This document shows positions 29,740-40,985 of a stretch of 53,946 nt of DNA, piece by piece. The notes under the pieces were generated by a model that ran no database searches, was not told the origin of the DNA, and was given only the letters and a program-made list of their open reading frames with translations. How positions within the stretch are numbered: position 1 is the first letter of the stretch; each line of letters opens with the position of its first letter. The translations under genes and the position numbers were made by a program. Origin of the DNA: Zygnema circumcarinatum (Eukaryota > Streptophyta > Zygnematophyceae > Zygnematales > Zygnemataceae); contig CM074808.1 of assembly GCA_037447605.1 (NCBI GenBank), positions 282,857 to 336,802 of the forward strand, in the 5' to 3' direction.

Positions 29740-30836
29740 TCAATCTGTCGTCATCTCAGCCATTCGCGACCGCTCTTGAATCTCTTCGTTTTGTTCCTTC
29801 TCATAGACCTTACCAACATCATCACTTGCTTCAGCCCTCCCTTCTCCTGCCTTGCCTTTGGCTTCTTCCCATGTCGCCATGGGGTCATCCAAGGCACGCT
29901 GAACAGTCTCGTCAGGGATAACGCCCTTCTTCTTTGCCTGATCTAATGCACTATCTCCAAGATCAGTCATCACTTTTGAAGTCTGCTCAGTAGCAAGCAT
30001 TCGCCGTGGGAGTGCAGGTCTTGAGATGCTTCCAGGAGTGTTCCCGCCTGCAGCGAACGTTGAAGCAGGAGGTTTGTCCGATCATTTTTTGAGAAACAGG
30101 CAGCAACTTATAGAAAGAAAATTGACTAAAGAAACGATCTGGACGACAGGCATGCAAGAGATGGCAAAGCATGGAATTTGGATGCTTTGGACAAAGGATA
30201 GATTGAAACAGGGCCTTCTTCAAAAAAATAGAAATCTAACTGCAATGTAATGTCTGTACTCGTCACCGCAAGAAAACGACCAGCCGTCAAATTTTTACAT
30301 AAAATCTGCCTGATGAAAGTAACGCAATTAAGCAGAGTATAGCTTGTTATAAATCGAATCCTATGCATTTTCTGGTTATTCTCACGGTTGAACTCGGCAT
30401 AGTTTCTCGACATACAGCAAGCAAAGGAAATCAGCTGTACGAGTTCAGTTTCGTTTGTTGTTCAACTGAGTATACCAAGAGCAAGCACGGTCTATGAGAA
30501 AAATCAAGAGTCTTCAACTAACGCAAGAAAAATATAAAAATTCTGGTCCTAATTTTTCCGCTCACTGCAAAAAATCCACACCTTGCAGCAGCATATAAAA
30601 AAAAAAACTGGTCACAGATACCATCAATACTGAACCATGTGAAGCAAACCGTCACAGTTTCCAAGTTTCCATATCTCAAAACGAAGAATCTCTCACAATT
30701 ATAAGTCCAAAATCTAGTAAAAAATGTATCTATATTTTTTTATCCCTTCCATGGAAACAAGAAAAGAAATCGTACCAAAGCACCCTGCCGTCCTTGCAAT
30801 TGCAAGAGTGAAGCTCCTTCCAATGGCAGGCGCCAT
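29740..30836 (-). CDS. Small predicted mitochondrial, LEA-like protein
   Basis: Two exons: 30836-30776 and 30047-29740 (TGA); GT-AG, phase 1, 122 aa. Exon 1 reads as a classic mitochondrial presequence (MAPAIGRSFTLAIARTAG), continued by the basic SRPALPRRML at the start of exon 2. The rest is hydrophilic and Lys/Glu/Ala/Asp-rich (DQAKKKGVIPDETVQRALDD, WEEAKGKAGEGRAEASDD, VYEKEQNEEIQERS) without Cys or a transmembrane segment, like group-3-type LEA or other small stress proteins. I do not recognise a specific family. The intron (728 nt) has no better exon in it. Confidence is moderate because the call rests on composition, the presequence and a clean splice rather than on a known domain. Confidence 0.68.
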
Positions 30837-31193
30837 GAAGACTGCTTATTTCTTCAAAAATATCGAATATTTTGCGAGCGGGAAAGAAATAATCGTCTGT
30901 AATAATCGTTAATAATCGTTCCCCTTCTGTCGAATCCTCCTCCCCTCCCCTCTCTTATATTCAAGAGGAAGTCAGTGCCAGCCGCCACTACAGCAGCGGA
31001 GAAAGCACTTCAGTTTTTTCTCTCCACAGGCGGCAGCATGCAGCCTTCACTCTTGTTAAGTGCCTTCCTTCCTTAAACAATTGAAGCACATGCAGGAGCA
31101 GAGGCAGAAGGAGGAGGAGGAACAGAGGCAGAAGCGGAACCAGAAAAATAAAAATGAGGATGAGAAAGAAGAAGAGGAGAGATGAATGAGAAG

Positions 31194-31232
<39 letters not shown>

Positions 31233-31921
31233 CGAGCGTGAGAGAGAGAGACGCTTCGCTGCGCGCCACGCGGCAGAAAATCACTGCACTTTCCGTACGT
31301 GGTTACCAAATCCGCCACGGATGACGGACGGCTTTGCCGATCCGTTGCCTAAAACGTCACCGTCGACTGAATATGACGTCACATTAATATGATGACGTAC
31401 GAAGTCCTCCATGAACCATGCGACAATGTTCAACGACGGTGCGAGTTTTCGGTGTCCAGTTTCCTGGTTTGCTGTGAAAAAACTGAAACAGGGCTCGACT
31501 CTGATCTTTCGCCCTATCCCATCTGTGAACTTTGCAACTTTTTGACGGCGGGACTGGCCCTCATTTCAGACAAAAAATAAGTTCTTAAGCTCTGTGCTTA
31601 CGGTGCAGGGTAAATCCTTGTCCTTGCAGGCCTTAAAACGTCCCTCGTCCCAGTCCCTCGTGGTTTCACATGTTGCTTTTGTCCATGTACAATTGATTTC
31701 CTCGCCATCGTGAGTTCAACGTAACTCATAGGAAGATGCTATCATTATAATCATATCTCATATCATTCTGCTTCCTTGCATGACAACTTCAGAGAGTCAT
31801 GCGACCACTTCGGCATCTCCTCCCCCCCCCCCCCTATAGACATGACTGACTGACTGACTGACCAAGAGCCGGCCTTCTTCTGTGACTTTCACTTCACGTA
31901 GCATTAAAAGGAGTAAGAAAG
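30837..31921. other. Spacer upstream of the small mitochondrial protein gene
   Basis: (GA)n runs (31196-31255) precede a CpG-rich stretch (31256-31400) with ACGT-core words. (GACT)n at 31841-31861 is a short tetramer repeat. No gene seen. Confidence 0.6.
31374..31381. promoter_or_regulatory. TGACGTCA bZIP-type element in an ACGT cluster
   Basis: Perfect CRE/C-box palindrome with AACGTCAC 20 bp upstream and GATGACGTAC 12 bp downstream. It lies 540 bp upstream of the small mitochondrial protein start codon. In plants such sites bind TGA/bZIP factors; activity is inferred. Confidence 0.45.
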
Positions 31922-34900
31922 TTAAATTCTGACAATTTTGACTTTAGCATTTTGCGTAAGGTCAACTTTTCCGGCATGGCCCTGCTGGGGCCCCATCAAT
32001 ATAGTGACGTCAGCATATGTTCCTCCATTTAAGCCCTTTGCCAGGCGACCCGGATTGATGCAAATTGGAGAGAGTCCTTCCGTTGTCGAAAGAGTGGGCT
32101 CCTCCCCTGATGTTGGGGGTGGTGGGGGCAGCGACACTTGGGGCAACACCTGCACCTCCACATCAGACATATATTCATTTCCTGCTTCGCCTCTCTTTTT
32201 CTCGCGCTCTGTCTCTCACGCTCTCCCTCTCACTTGCCGTACTCCATTTCTCCCCCTCCCCCTCCTCTGTCTGTCTCGATTTCTGTCGACCTCTCCGTCT
32301 TCTTCTCTCCTCCCGCTCGCTCGTCCACCCTCTCCCTCTCTTTTTCCCTCACTGTGCCCCTCTTCCTCTCCTTTTCCCTCTCCCCTCTCTCGCCCTTCGC
32401 TCCCTCTCCTTTTCGCTCTCCCTCTTCCTCTCCCTCCCCCCCTTCTCCCTCCCTCTTTCGATCTCTCGCTTTCTCAGCACACATTGCCAACTTCTAGTCG
32501 TGGCTCCCTCCGAGACAACACTCACCTTGACGAAAGGCGCAAGGTCAGAGGGGAGCAGAAGCATATGCGGTGTGAACGGAAGCTTCAGAGCAGTCGGAGA
32601 CATGGACATGTCGAGGGGGGTCCCGGCATAGGGGGGAAAGAGAGGATAGAAGCTGCAGAATCCGTCATAGCTCAGTCAATACTCACATAGGCTTTCAACA
32701 CCAAATCCCCCTTGTAAAAAAGCTCCTACATACACAATCTTTGCACTTCATGCCGATTCAAACAAGCGCGTTCTTGTTAACAGCATCATCCCATCCTTCC
32801 CTGCTTTTGCATTTTGTTGGATGTCTAGAGATTATGAATGTTACCTCTGCTGCCCAATCAAATGAGAGGCCAATCTCCCTACTCGGTCTGGAGGGGCCGC
32901 ACCCGCGGGGTTCCGGGAAACTTCCTCACTGCTGAGGTGGCGCAAGATATCCATGGAGGTTGCGACAACGCCAACCTGCAATGCCCCCCAATAGATGCAC
33001 AAAAAATGCCATAATTTGATCTTTCAGTATGTGCATTAGGAGTTGGTTCATTCAACTAACAGCAAAGGATGTGAGATACGGGGGAGTCAGGAGAATCTCT
33101 GCTTACAGTGCTCGAATTGACAGGGACGGAGAGGGTGTAGGGAGAGACGGTGGAGAAGAGAGAGGGAGCGAGGGAGGGAGTGGGCGCAAAACTAAGGATA
33201 AAATCTGTCAAACGACTATTTTCATTGACAATCACGCATATGTAAAGAGAAGAAGTTTAACCTACCTCTCCAATAGTGAAGACTCCTGGGTTGCCAAGTG
33301 TCAGTATTTGGTTTGCAGGAACTTCCCAGTCCTCTCGGTTGAATGGGGGCTGTTCGTCACAAGCAGAACAGCAAGATGGAACACAATGTCAAAAGTAACT
33401 CCAAAATTTCTTGACACTGAAAAGGCCGGCGCATTTCCTATTGCTTTACAGTTGCCTACCTGGGGAAATATCACGTCGTGATGCGCATCTCTGATCGAAG
33501 GAAGTAAAATCACTTTTGCTTCATCTCCGACTTCTTCACAGTACATCTCCACCTGAAGTCGCCATACCCAACAACACAAAATGAATCAGCACCTGAAAGC
33601 ACGTAAACCTCCTCGCTTTGTTTGTTTCCCTCCAAAAAAGTCCATTGCCAGATCAGGAGTGAGTTAGTTAAATTGACGAAAGTCGATGCAAATGCTTCAC
33701 ATGATGCTCAAATGGTTCTTCATTGAGGAACGAGAAAAGAAAAGGGAAATTAGACAGGCAACAGAAAATGGAAAAGATCGGCATGATTACCCGTTGTCGA
33801 ACTTGCTTCTGAAAAATCTGTTCAAAGGGGACATCAAGAGTTCCGTCCTTGACTTTCGGATGCTCCGAGTCAACAAATGGGCCAATCTACAAATTCCACA
33901 GTAGTAAAGCACACGCTTTCGAAGGTTAGATTGTAAACTGACGTATATACCACACATGAAAGTGCTGATCAAGTAAATATATGCATACTCTATTGCCTAC
34001 AGCGGGTTCGATAAGCGTTATGGATTACAGGTAAGTTTTCTCACCAACATCAAGACATCAGGTTGTTTTTCTTTCGCAAGTTTGAGAAGTTCCTGCAGTG
34101 GTTCAAATGCCAGGTTTTCGCCAGTAGTGAAAGGACCAGCTGCAACCATCTGCCGAAGTAGAACAAATGTATAAGGCGATTTGGAGAATGTGAAGCTCCG
34201 AAATCACTTTCCTACAATTGTTGGGTATTCGCACATACAGAAGATGCTGATGCTGATGCTTACCATCAGAAAGTTATTGAAGGACAGACTTTTTAATTTT
34301 TTCTTCTGAAATCAGGAGGTGAGGGAACCCAAAATATAAGTTCGTCGGTCTGACCATGTGAAAAGGTGCTGGTTGGGTACTTGGAGAGATATTTCCTCCT
34401 TCCGTCTTCTCTTTAACCTTCGTTGGACTCAGCTCCTTGTCCTCTCCCGTAATTGGCGGCGGTTTCCACATCGGAAGCGGAAGAGAATCAATGATTTGCG
34501 ATGCCATAAGGCAAAAGCCGCTTGGGTTTTCTCCTCGAACTGCAACTATCTGCATTGCAGGTCAGCATCAGTTACTACACTAGAGACACAGAGCGAGAAA
34601 GAGAGAGGTTTAGAAGGAGAGAGCGAGAGGAACGAGGCGGTGCGCGAAATGGAGGATGGCAGAAGCAGGATGCCACTTCAGAAATGGTCCTGACCTGGCC
34701 TGGGAATAGTGAGAAGGTTGGAATGTTGCGAAGGTCCAACCGAATTCGATGTCCATGGCCATATTGCACACTGCACAGTTACCCTGTGTCAGCACAAAAG
34801 TCCTTTTGAAATTATTGCTTTTGTTGACTACGATGAACTGCGACAACTGCAATATTTCTCGCGAAAGCCAGTAGAGTTGCATGCTGTCAACGTGGTTGCT

Positions 34901-36870
34901 AGGAAATTTCCTTGAGCCACCCTGATTGAACTTCATTCTCGCCTTTATCATGACTTGAGATATGAACTTTATCTTGGATAGTACAGGAACAAAAACCTAA
35001 GTCGGCGTTATTTCGTTCTGTTTTTGGATGGTTGCAGCCCACCTGGCTTCCAGGACAAGCGATTTATCATTTAATCGTCCACCTTCAGCTTCACAGCAAA
35101 TCCGCCCAACAACCATTGCAGTTTCCTGCAAAAGCTCGCAATGCAAATGTTTGAAATGGCAGTCTTACCTTCTGAATCAATGAAAGGTCAGACAATATTA
35201 GTACAATGTGCTGGAAGCAGGTTGACATTCAATTAACTAACGCAGAATTGAGATAGGTGTCGGGCTCTGAAGGGACTTTAATTAGACTAGGTGAAACGCA
35301 CGATCTCAGAAGGAGAATGTTGACGTTTTCCAGCATGAGTACTGAATGTACCTGACAAGCATAGAAATTCTGCTTTGACGGCTCAAAATTGTCGACAACT
35401 TCCGCCAATGTTTGTGTAAATGCAACAATTTGCTCGTTCAATGCCTTGAACTGCAGGAAACACAGCCGCACCAAATTGAACAATAAAACCCTATCAGTCT
35501 CTCACACACCATCTTCCCACACTCCTCTGTTTGTTCGTCCCCTCGTGCTTACCATCCCTCCCACATTGACTTCCATACTTACTCGTTCTTCCAGCTGGTC
35601 GCACATGTAACGACAGCCTGGCTTCACCGCAACTCCCTCAGACGATATTTGGGACAATTCCATCGACTCCCTCTTCCGCTTTCTTCCATTTGCATGCCCA
35701 TTGGAGTCTGACGGGAGAACGTTCAAGCTGTCGTTGACGACAGAGACGACAGTTCCCTGGTTGGTTCTCCTTGTAAATGCAGTAGTAGATTGCTCGTCGC
35801 TGTTCTCAGTCTGTAATTTTGCTCCACTTGATGATTCCGAGGCAGGGAGTTTATGCGCCTCTTCATCTCCTTCGCCGTTTACTTTTTTGCGAGGGTCAAT
35901 TAGGTTCTGAATTTTTTTTGAAGGAGGCTGTTTTGAATGATCGATATCAGTCGTGGCGTAGCTGGAAGGATGCGTCGGGATCTTCTCCGTATACCTTGGA
36001 TTCAAGTTAAAGAATATCATAGAAGGATGCTCTTCTACATAGTTCTTTGTGGCTAGAGCAGTGAGATAGGCATTTACACATAAAAGCAGCAAAAGTTGAC
36101 ATACGAGATGTTAAGGACTTCTTGGGAAAGGGGAGAGATGGGAAGAAATCAAGCGACAGATACTCGTCGAGTGAGTCCTTTGTGTAGAAATGCAATCCGG
36201 CTGCATGTTCCTTCTTCACTAAGGTTGCTTTCTCTTCAGATGTTAAATGTGCCCGGAAGGATGGAAGGCGAGCATTCTTCACTACACCATCTTGAACCTG
36301 CCTGCACACACATTAGTCACAAACTAAAGAATTTTGGTCGGGTTGGAAAAAGCATATAGTCAGGCGATATTTGCCAAAAACGAGCCTCATGAAAGAGGCG
36401 GCATGGCTTGCATATCTGCTTTTAAAGGACAAAACAAAAGCTGAATTGCATAAGGAACGTACTCGTTGAGGGCAAAGACTTCCCAGCTATCGGCCAAGTC
36501 AGCAGGCTCGAGCCGATAAGCAGCACATAGGGAGGCGCCTGCAGCCATTCAAAGCATCAGCAGAAAACTGCTTTGTTTAACACGAAGAAAGGGCAATGAC
36601 TGCAACAGGAAAGAGAGGAGTAAGATAAAAAAACATCGCACGGGAAAAGACGTCAACATCCGTCTCATAAAAGCAGGGAGGAAAGAAGGGAGGGTGGGAG
36701 GGAAGGGGGGGAGGAAAGGCGGGAAGGAAGGGAGGGANNNNNNNNNNGGGAGGGAGGGAGGGAGGGAGGGGATGCTCTCTGCGTCACTTGCAATTGGAAG
36801 CAGCTTCATCATCCTCAAATTCGATGTTTCTTTCTTGAAACTCCTGCTTCAGTTCATTCAGGATGGACAT
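31922..36870 (-). CDS. POLA2: DNA polymerase alpha subunit B
   Basis: Fifteen exons (high to low): 36870-36792, 36538-36463, 36301-36105, 36052-35583, 35450-35352, 35125-35043, 34770-34695, 34549-34355, 34149-34045, 33886-33791, 33552-33460, 33349-33266, 32975-32845, 32652-32526, 32149-31922; 712 aa. This is the regulatory subunit of the polymerase alpha-primase complex that lays down RNA-DNA primers. Marks: helical N-domain (MSILNELKQEF), Ser/Lys-rich linker, OB region (MVVGRICCEAEGGRLND, GHRIRLDLRNI, FSLFPGQIVAVRGENPSG), then the inactive phosphoesterase fold (VAAGPFTT, DVLMLIGPFVDSEHPKVKDG, VILLPSIRDAHHDVIFPQ, LGNPGVFTIGEV, PLDMSMSPTAL, LLLPSDLAPFVK, CINPGRLAKGLNGGTYAD). Intron 1 fits only with a GC donor (GCAAGT, 36791) and holds an assembly gap. 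The exon-4 acceptor could be TAG at 36053 or a nearby AG. Head to head with the ZRANB3-like gene. Confidence 0.96.
36738..36747. other. Assembly gap (10 N)
   Basis: Ten N inside a GGGA-rich tract of POLA2 intron 1. True size is unknown; the coding frame is unaffected. Confidence 0.99.
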
Positions 36871-38130
36871 TTTTCAAACCCTAAAAACGCACACAATTTT
36901 AACAAAAAATGTCTGTATGCAAAAAGTATTACAACGGAGTAGTGCTGCTTGGAGGACCGCAAAAGTCTTAAAAAAAATAAATGAAAGGATTTAAAGATGT
37001 AATAGGCAGAGACTACTGAGTAGTAAGAGGGTGTGATAAGCAGGAAAGTAATGTACTGAGAAAAGAATGCCCTCTCAGATGTGCATCTCTATTTCTCTCT
37101 CACTCCCTCCTCTCCCTTCTCCTCTCGCCCTTCCCTCCTCCCCCTCCCTCTCGCACTCTTAATCTCCCTCCCTCTCCCTTTCCCTCTCCTTCTCCCTCTC
37201 CCTCTCGCACTCCCTCTCCCTCTTCCTCTCCTTCCAAATTTTTTAGTGAGCTTCCGCGAAGCTGCCGAGGGGCTGCCTCCCGTTCCCGCCAAAACCTGCA
37301 ATCGGAGTTAAACACTCTTCTGCATTGTGTCTACCACATGAGCATCCTCCGATAGCGACACGTCATGTCTTATTATGTACACGTGGCACGCTATCATTGG
37401 AAGGTGCTCGCTAGATAAGTGTCTTTAGCGCAGGCTCACGCCTGTTTCTCTCGATCACCTCCAATAGGTACGCGCCACGCTAGATTTGTGTACACGTGTC
37501 ACTCTCCCATTGGAATTGCTCTCTTGATTTAACCGTTAGCGCAGGCTGCGGAGCAGGGTCAAGCTTCACGCCCTTTCTCTCGACCACCTCCAATAGGTAC
37601 GCGCCATGTTAGATTTGTCTACACGTGTCACTCTATAATTGGGGATGCTCGCTTGATAGTGCCGTTAGCGAAGGCTGTGTAGCAGGGTCAAGCTCTCGAC
37701 TACCTCCAATAGGAACGCGACACGTCAGATTAACGTACACGTTTCCATTGGAAGATGGTCGCTCGATAGTGCCGTTAGCGCAGGCTGGGTAGCAGGTTCA
37801 AGCCTCACTACGTTTATAGAGTTTCTGAACTCCAGCTCCTTTACTCAGACGATTGAGTTGTGTTGAGCTCAGGATGGCGGCGCCATAACAGTGCAGTATC
37901 TAGTACTGTATGTAGGAATAAAAATCCTGTTAAAAAAAAAAGCATTATCTGGAACCCTAATTTACATACTCGGCATAAAGCAATGGAATGTCAGCGTTTC
38001 AAGGAAGTCGAGTCTTACAGCAAAGTTTGTGATCCCAAATGGCTTTCAAGAGGAAGAAACAACCCTATAAGGCACAATTCTTGTATGTTTTGCAGCGAGA
38101 AGATGCAGATTGTATAGTCTAGGAGCCGAG
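36871..38130. promoter_or_regulatory. Shared divergent promoter POLA2/ZRANB3-like
   Basis: 1260 bp between two start codons facing away from each other. It contains a C/T-rich tract (37085-37240), the four-copy repeat (37345-37815), then about 300 bp of 5' leader of the ZRANB3-like gene with in-frame stops. Both genes act at replication forks, so joint cell-cycle control is a reasonable inference. Confidence 0.65.
37345..37815 (+). repeat. Four tandem ~115-130-bp promoter repeats
   Basis: Each unit has, in order, a TACACGTG-type ACGT core, an ATTGG inverted CCAAT box (37396, 37509, 37638, 37747), GCTCGCT, GTTAGCGCAGGCT and, in three units, ACCTCCAATAGG followed by ACGCG (CCAAT at 37461, 37590, 37706). 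Spacings of about 129 and 116 bp set the period. Units 2 and 3 are the most alike. CCAAT plus ACGT and GCGC words are typical of S-phase or stress-controlled plant promoters. Confidence 0.85.
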
Positions 38131-40713
38131 ATGAAGGCGTCCGCTCTCACAGACGAGCAGAGGCTGCGGATGGAGATGAACCGGCAGAGAGCTCTCGCGA
38201 AGCGGGTGGCCAGCAGTTGTGCAGCTGCTCCAGAACTGAACATTTCCCTTTCAAATTCTGGTATAGCTCACAAAGCTGCTGACATCGCATTTAAAACGGG
38301 CCATTCACATCTACCTCAATTGAAGTCCCTGCAAGTGATACCAAACCCTAATTACAGCATTCTCGCGACTAATGCGGATGATTCTCTATCATTTTGCGTG
38401 GACCAGCGTGACGTTTTTAGGGTTGCAGAGAGTGATTCTGGAGCTGAGAAACACTGCAATGGTTGGGAGCCTGCAAGTCCTGAACATGCGAGCCCGAAGC
38501 AGCAAAATCGTAGAAGAGCTTCGAAATATCCGAGCCCTCAACAAGCCCTTCCTGTCAAACGCCTGCGTTCCCTCTCTCTTGGGCCCTGTTTGGAGCGTTG
38601 CTCTGCCAATGAGAAAAATGTTTGCCACTCCTTGCTGCTTTTAGACCGTGAAGAGACGGAGAAATGTGATCGTCAATCGCATATTCTTGATCAGCATAAG
38701 GCGCATTTATTATTGAGGCAAGTTGATAAGTGTGAGTCTGCACCGGCACAATCTGTTTCCACGAGATGGAGTCTCAGAAAATGTAATAATATGTTTCAAG
38801 AAATCGAAGTAGGTGGAGCACCACTTTGGAACAACAATGGAGACATAAAGCATGCTTCAGAAGGAGGTTCAGTCCCCCATGCACTGCTGGAAAATCTGCA
38901 AGAAGACAGCCCAGGCCCTTCTGATTTTCTTTTCCCTGGTCAAGCAGAAAGAAGTAGTGAATTTCGGCAATACCTTCCTTCAAACATCCAGCGCATGAGT
39001 CTACATGATGGAAGGGATCACCAACCGGAATTAGACTTTATTCAGAAGTCATCCCCTTTAGTGCCATCCCCTTTAATGCCAGCTCCACTCACAGTTGGCC
39101 TAGAGCTCTGCTCATCTACTGAATTTGCAGTTTTTGCTGAGTGGATAGATACGCCAAGGCGGCCTCCTTCGACTGGCTTTGAAAGGCATATACGAGATTT
39201 TGATCCAGCTGAGAGAAACACAAGTAGACAGAAAGAAGCGATGCCACCTGAACAGGGAAGTTGCAGCGTAGGTGCACGCACACCTTACCTGTCGGAGGAA
39301 GAAAATGCAAAGAGCGAGGAGGATCACAGGGAGCTTCCAGACGCGTCATCCTTTATCATCAAAGCTATCAAGGTTCGTCCTGGACAATGCAATGATACTT
39401 TCAAGAAATTCTATGGTTGCTGTGCTTTTTGCTTGTAGGATTTACACCATTTTGGGAAGATCTCGACAATTACGTCGATGATGATAAACCGTAGCTGAAT
39501 GGATTGGTCGATGACTTTATGCTTTATGGATGCCTTTAGTATCGTTATCTTGCCAAAAAATTCTTGAATAAACGAATTGCAAAAGAAACCTTTTATGAAT
39601 GGAAAACTGATGTGCTTTGCCGAAGTAAATCGAAACGATGCTAAACTATGTCTATTTAACCTCATTCAGGCACTTTTTCATGTTTTTTCCTAGCAAGGGG
39701 TTTGATGGGTTGACGTAAAGGACGCCTTCTGGAAATTGATCAAGAGCACCCATAATGTGATTCTTCCTGTACTGCCGAAAGAACTTCCAGTATTGTCCTT
39801 TTGTGGGCTCCTCATGATGTTTTGTTTGACTTGTCAGGCCACAAAGTTTCGTTGGATAGAGCAACTCGTTGAAGGCCGGTGGAGAAGGGCTCCTGCTTTT
39901 CCTCTTCAAGTTTACAACTCTGTTGCATCTTCGTTGAAAGTACTTCCAGATGTGCACTTGACACGTGTACCATTATCCACAATCAATGGCACAAGGCGGG
40001 CTCTTGCAATGGTATGCAAATATGATTTTTTTTTGTCGAGGAGAGCGATGGAAACATGTAACGTCAAAAGAAATATCTGTAGTACAGGCGATGATGAGAG
40101 AGGAGCACTCATAAGTGGAGAAGGAGATGCCTGCGAAGTAGCGGTGGCAGATGGTAGAGGGAGCATGGGAGATGAGGTACTACCACACCGACGAAGTGAT
40201 GAAAAGCAGGCAGAAAAATCAAAAGCAGGAATTGAACCTCAGTACGGGAAGAACAATCAACAAAAGAAAGAAAGGATAGAAAGTGAGTGGGAGAAGGAGG
40301 TGAAGGAGAGACTACCCCATAAGCTGGCGCGGGGTCTCCTCCCTTTTCAGAGGGAGGGATTGAGATTTGGTGTGGAAAGGGAGGGAAGGTGTCTTCTTGG
40401 AGATGAGATGGGAGTGGGGAAGACAGTGCAGGCCATTGCTCTTGCCGCGTGGTATAGGGAGGAGGGACCCTTACTGGTGGTTTGCCCTGCAAGTATGCGT
40501 CTCCCATGGGCCGATGAACTGGAAAGATGGTTGCCAGACCTTGATCCCAGAGACATTCACATTGGCGAGTGTTTTCCCTCCCTCCTTCCCTTCCGCCTCC
40601 CCCCTCCCTCTATCAATCTCTTGCTTTCGCCCTCCCTTTCGCTCTCTCAATCTCTCCCGCTGGGAGGGAGCAGAGGGAGGGAGGGCGGTCAGAGAAGAGA
40701 GAGAGAGAGAGAG

Positions 40714-40803
<90 letters not shown>

Positions 40804-40897
40804 AGGGAGAGGGAGAGGGGGAGAGGGGGAGAGGGGGAGAGGGGGGGAGAGGGGAGAGGGGGAGAGGGGAGAGGGGGAGAGGGGGAGAGGGGGAGAG

Positions 40898-40985
<88 letters not shown>

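Noticed and set aside
37345-37815. tRNA-derived SINE or tRNA cluster (TAGCGCAGGCTGG near A-box, GGTTCAAGCC near B-box)
   Set aside because: The box-like words are only about 20 bp apart, no cloverleaf can form, and there is no poly-A or target-site duplication.
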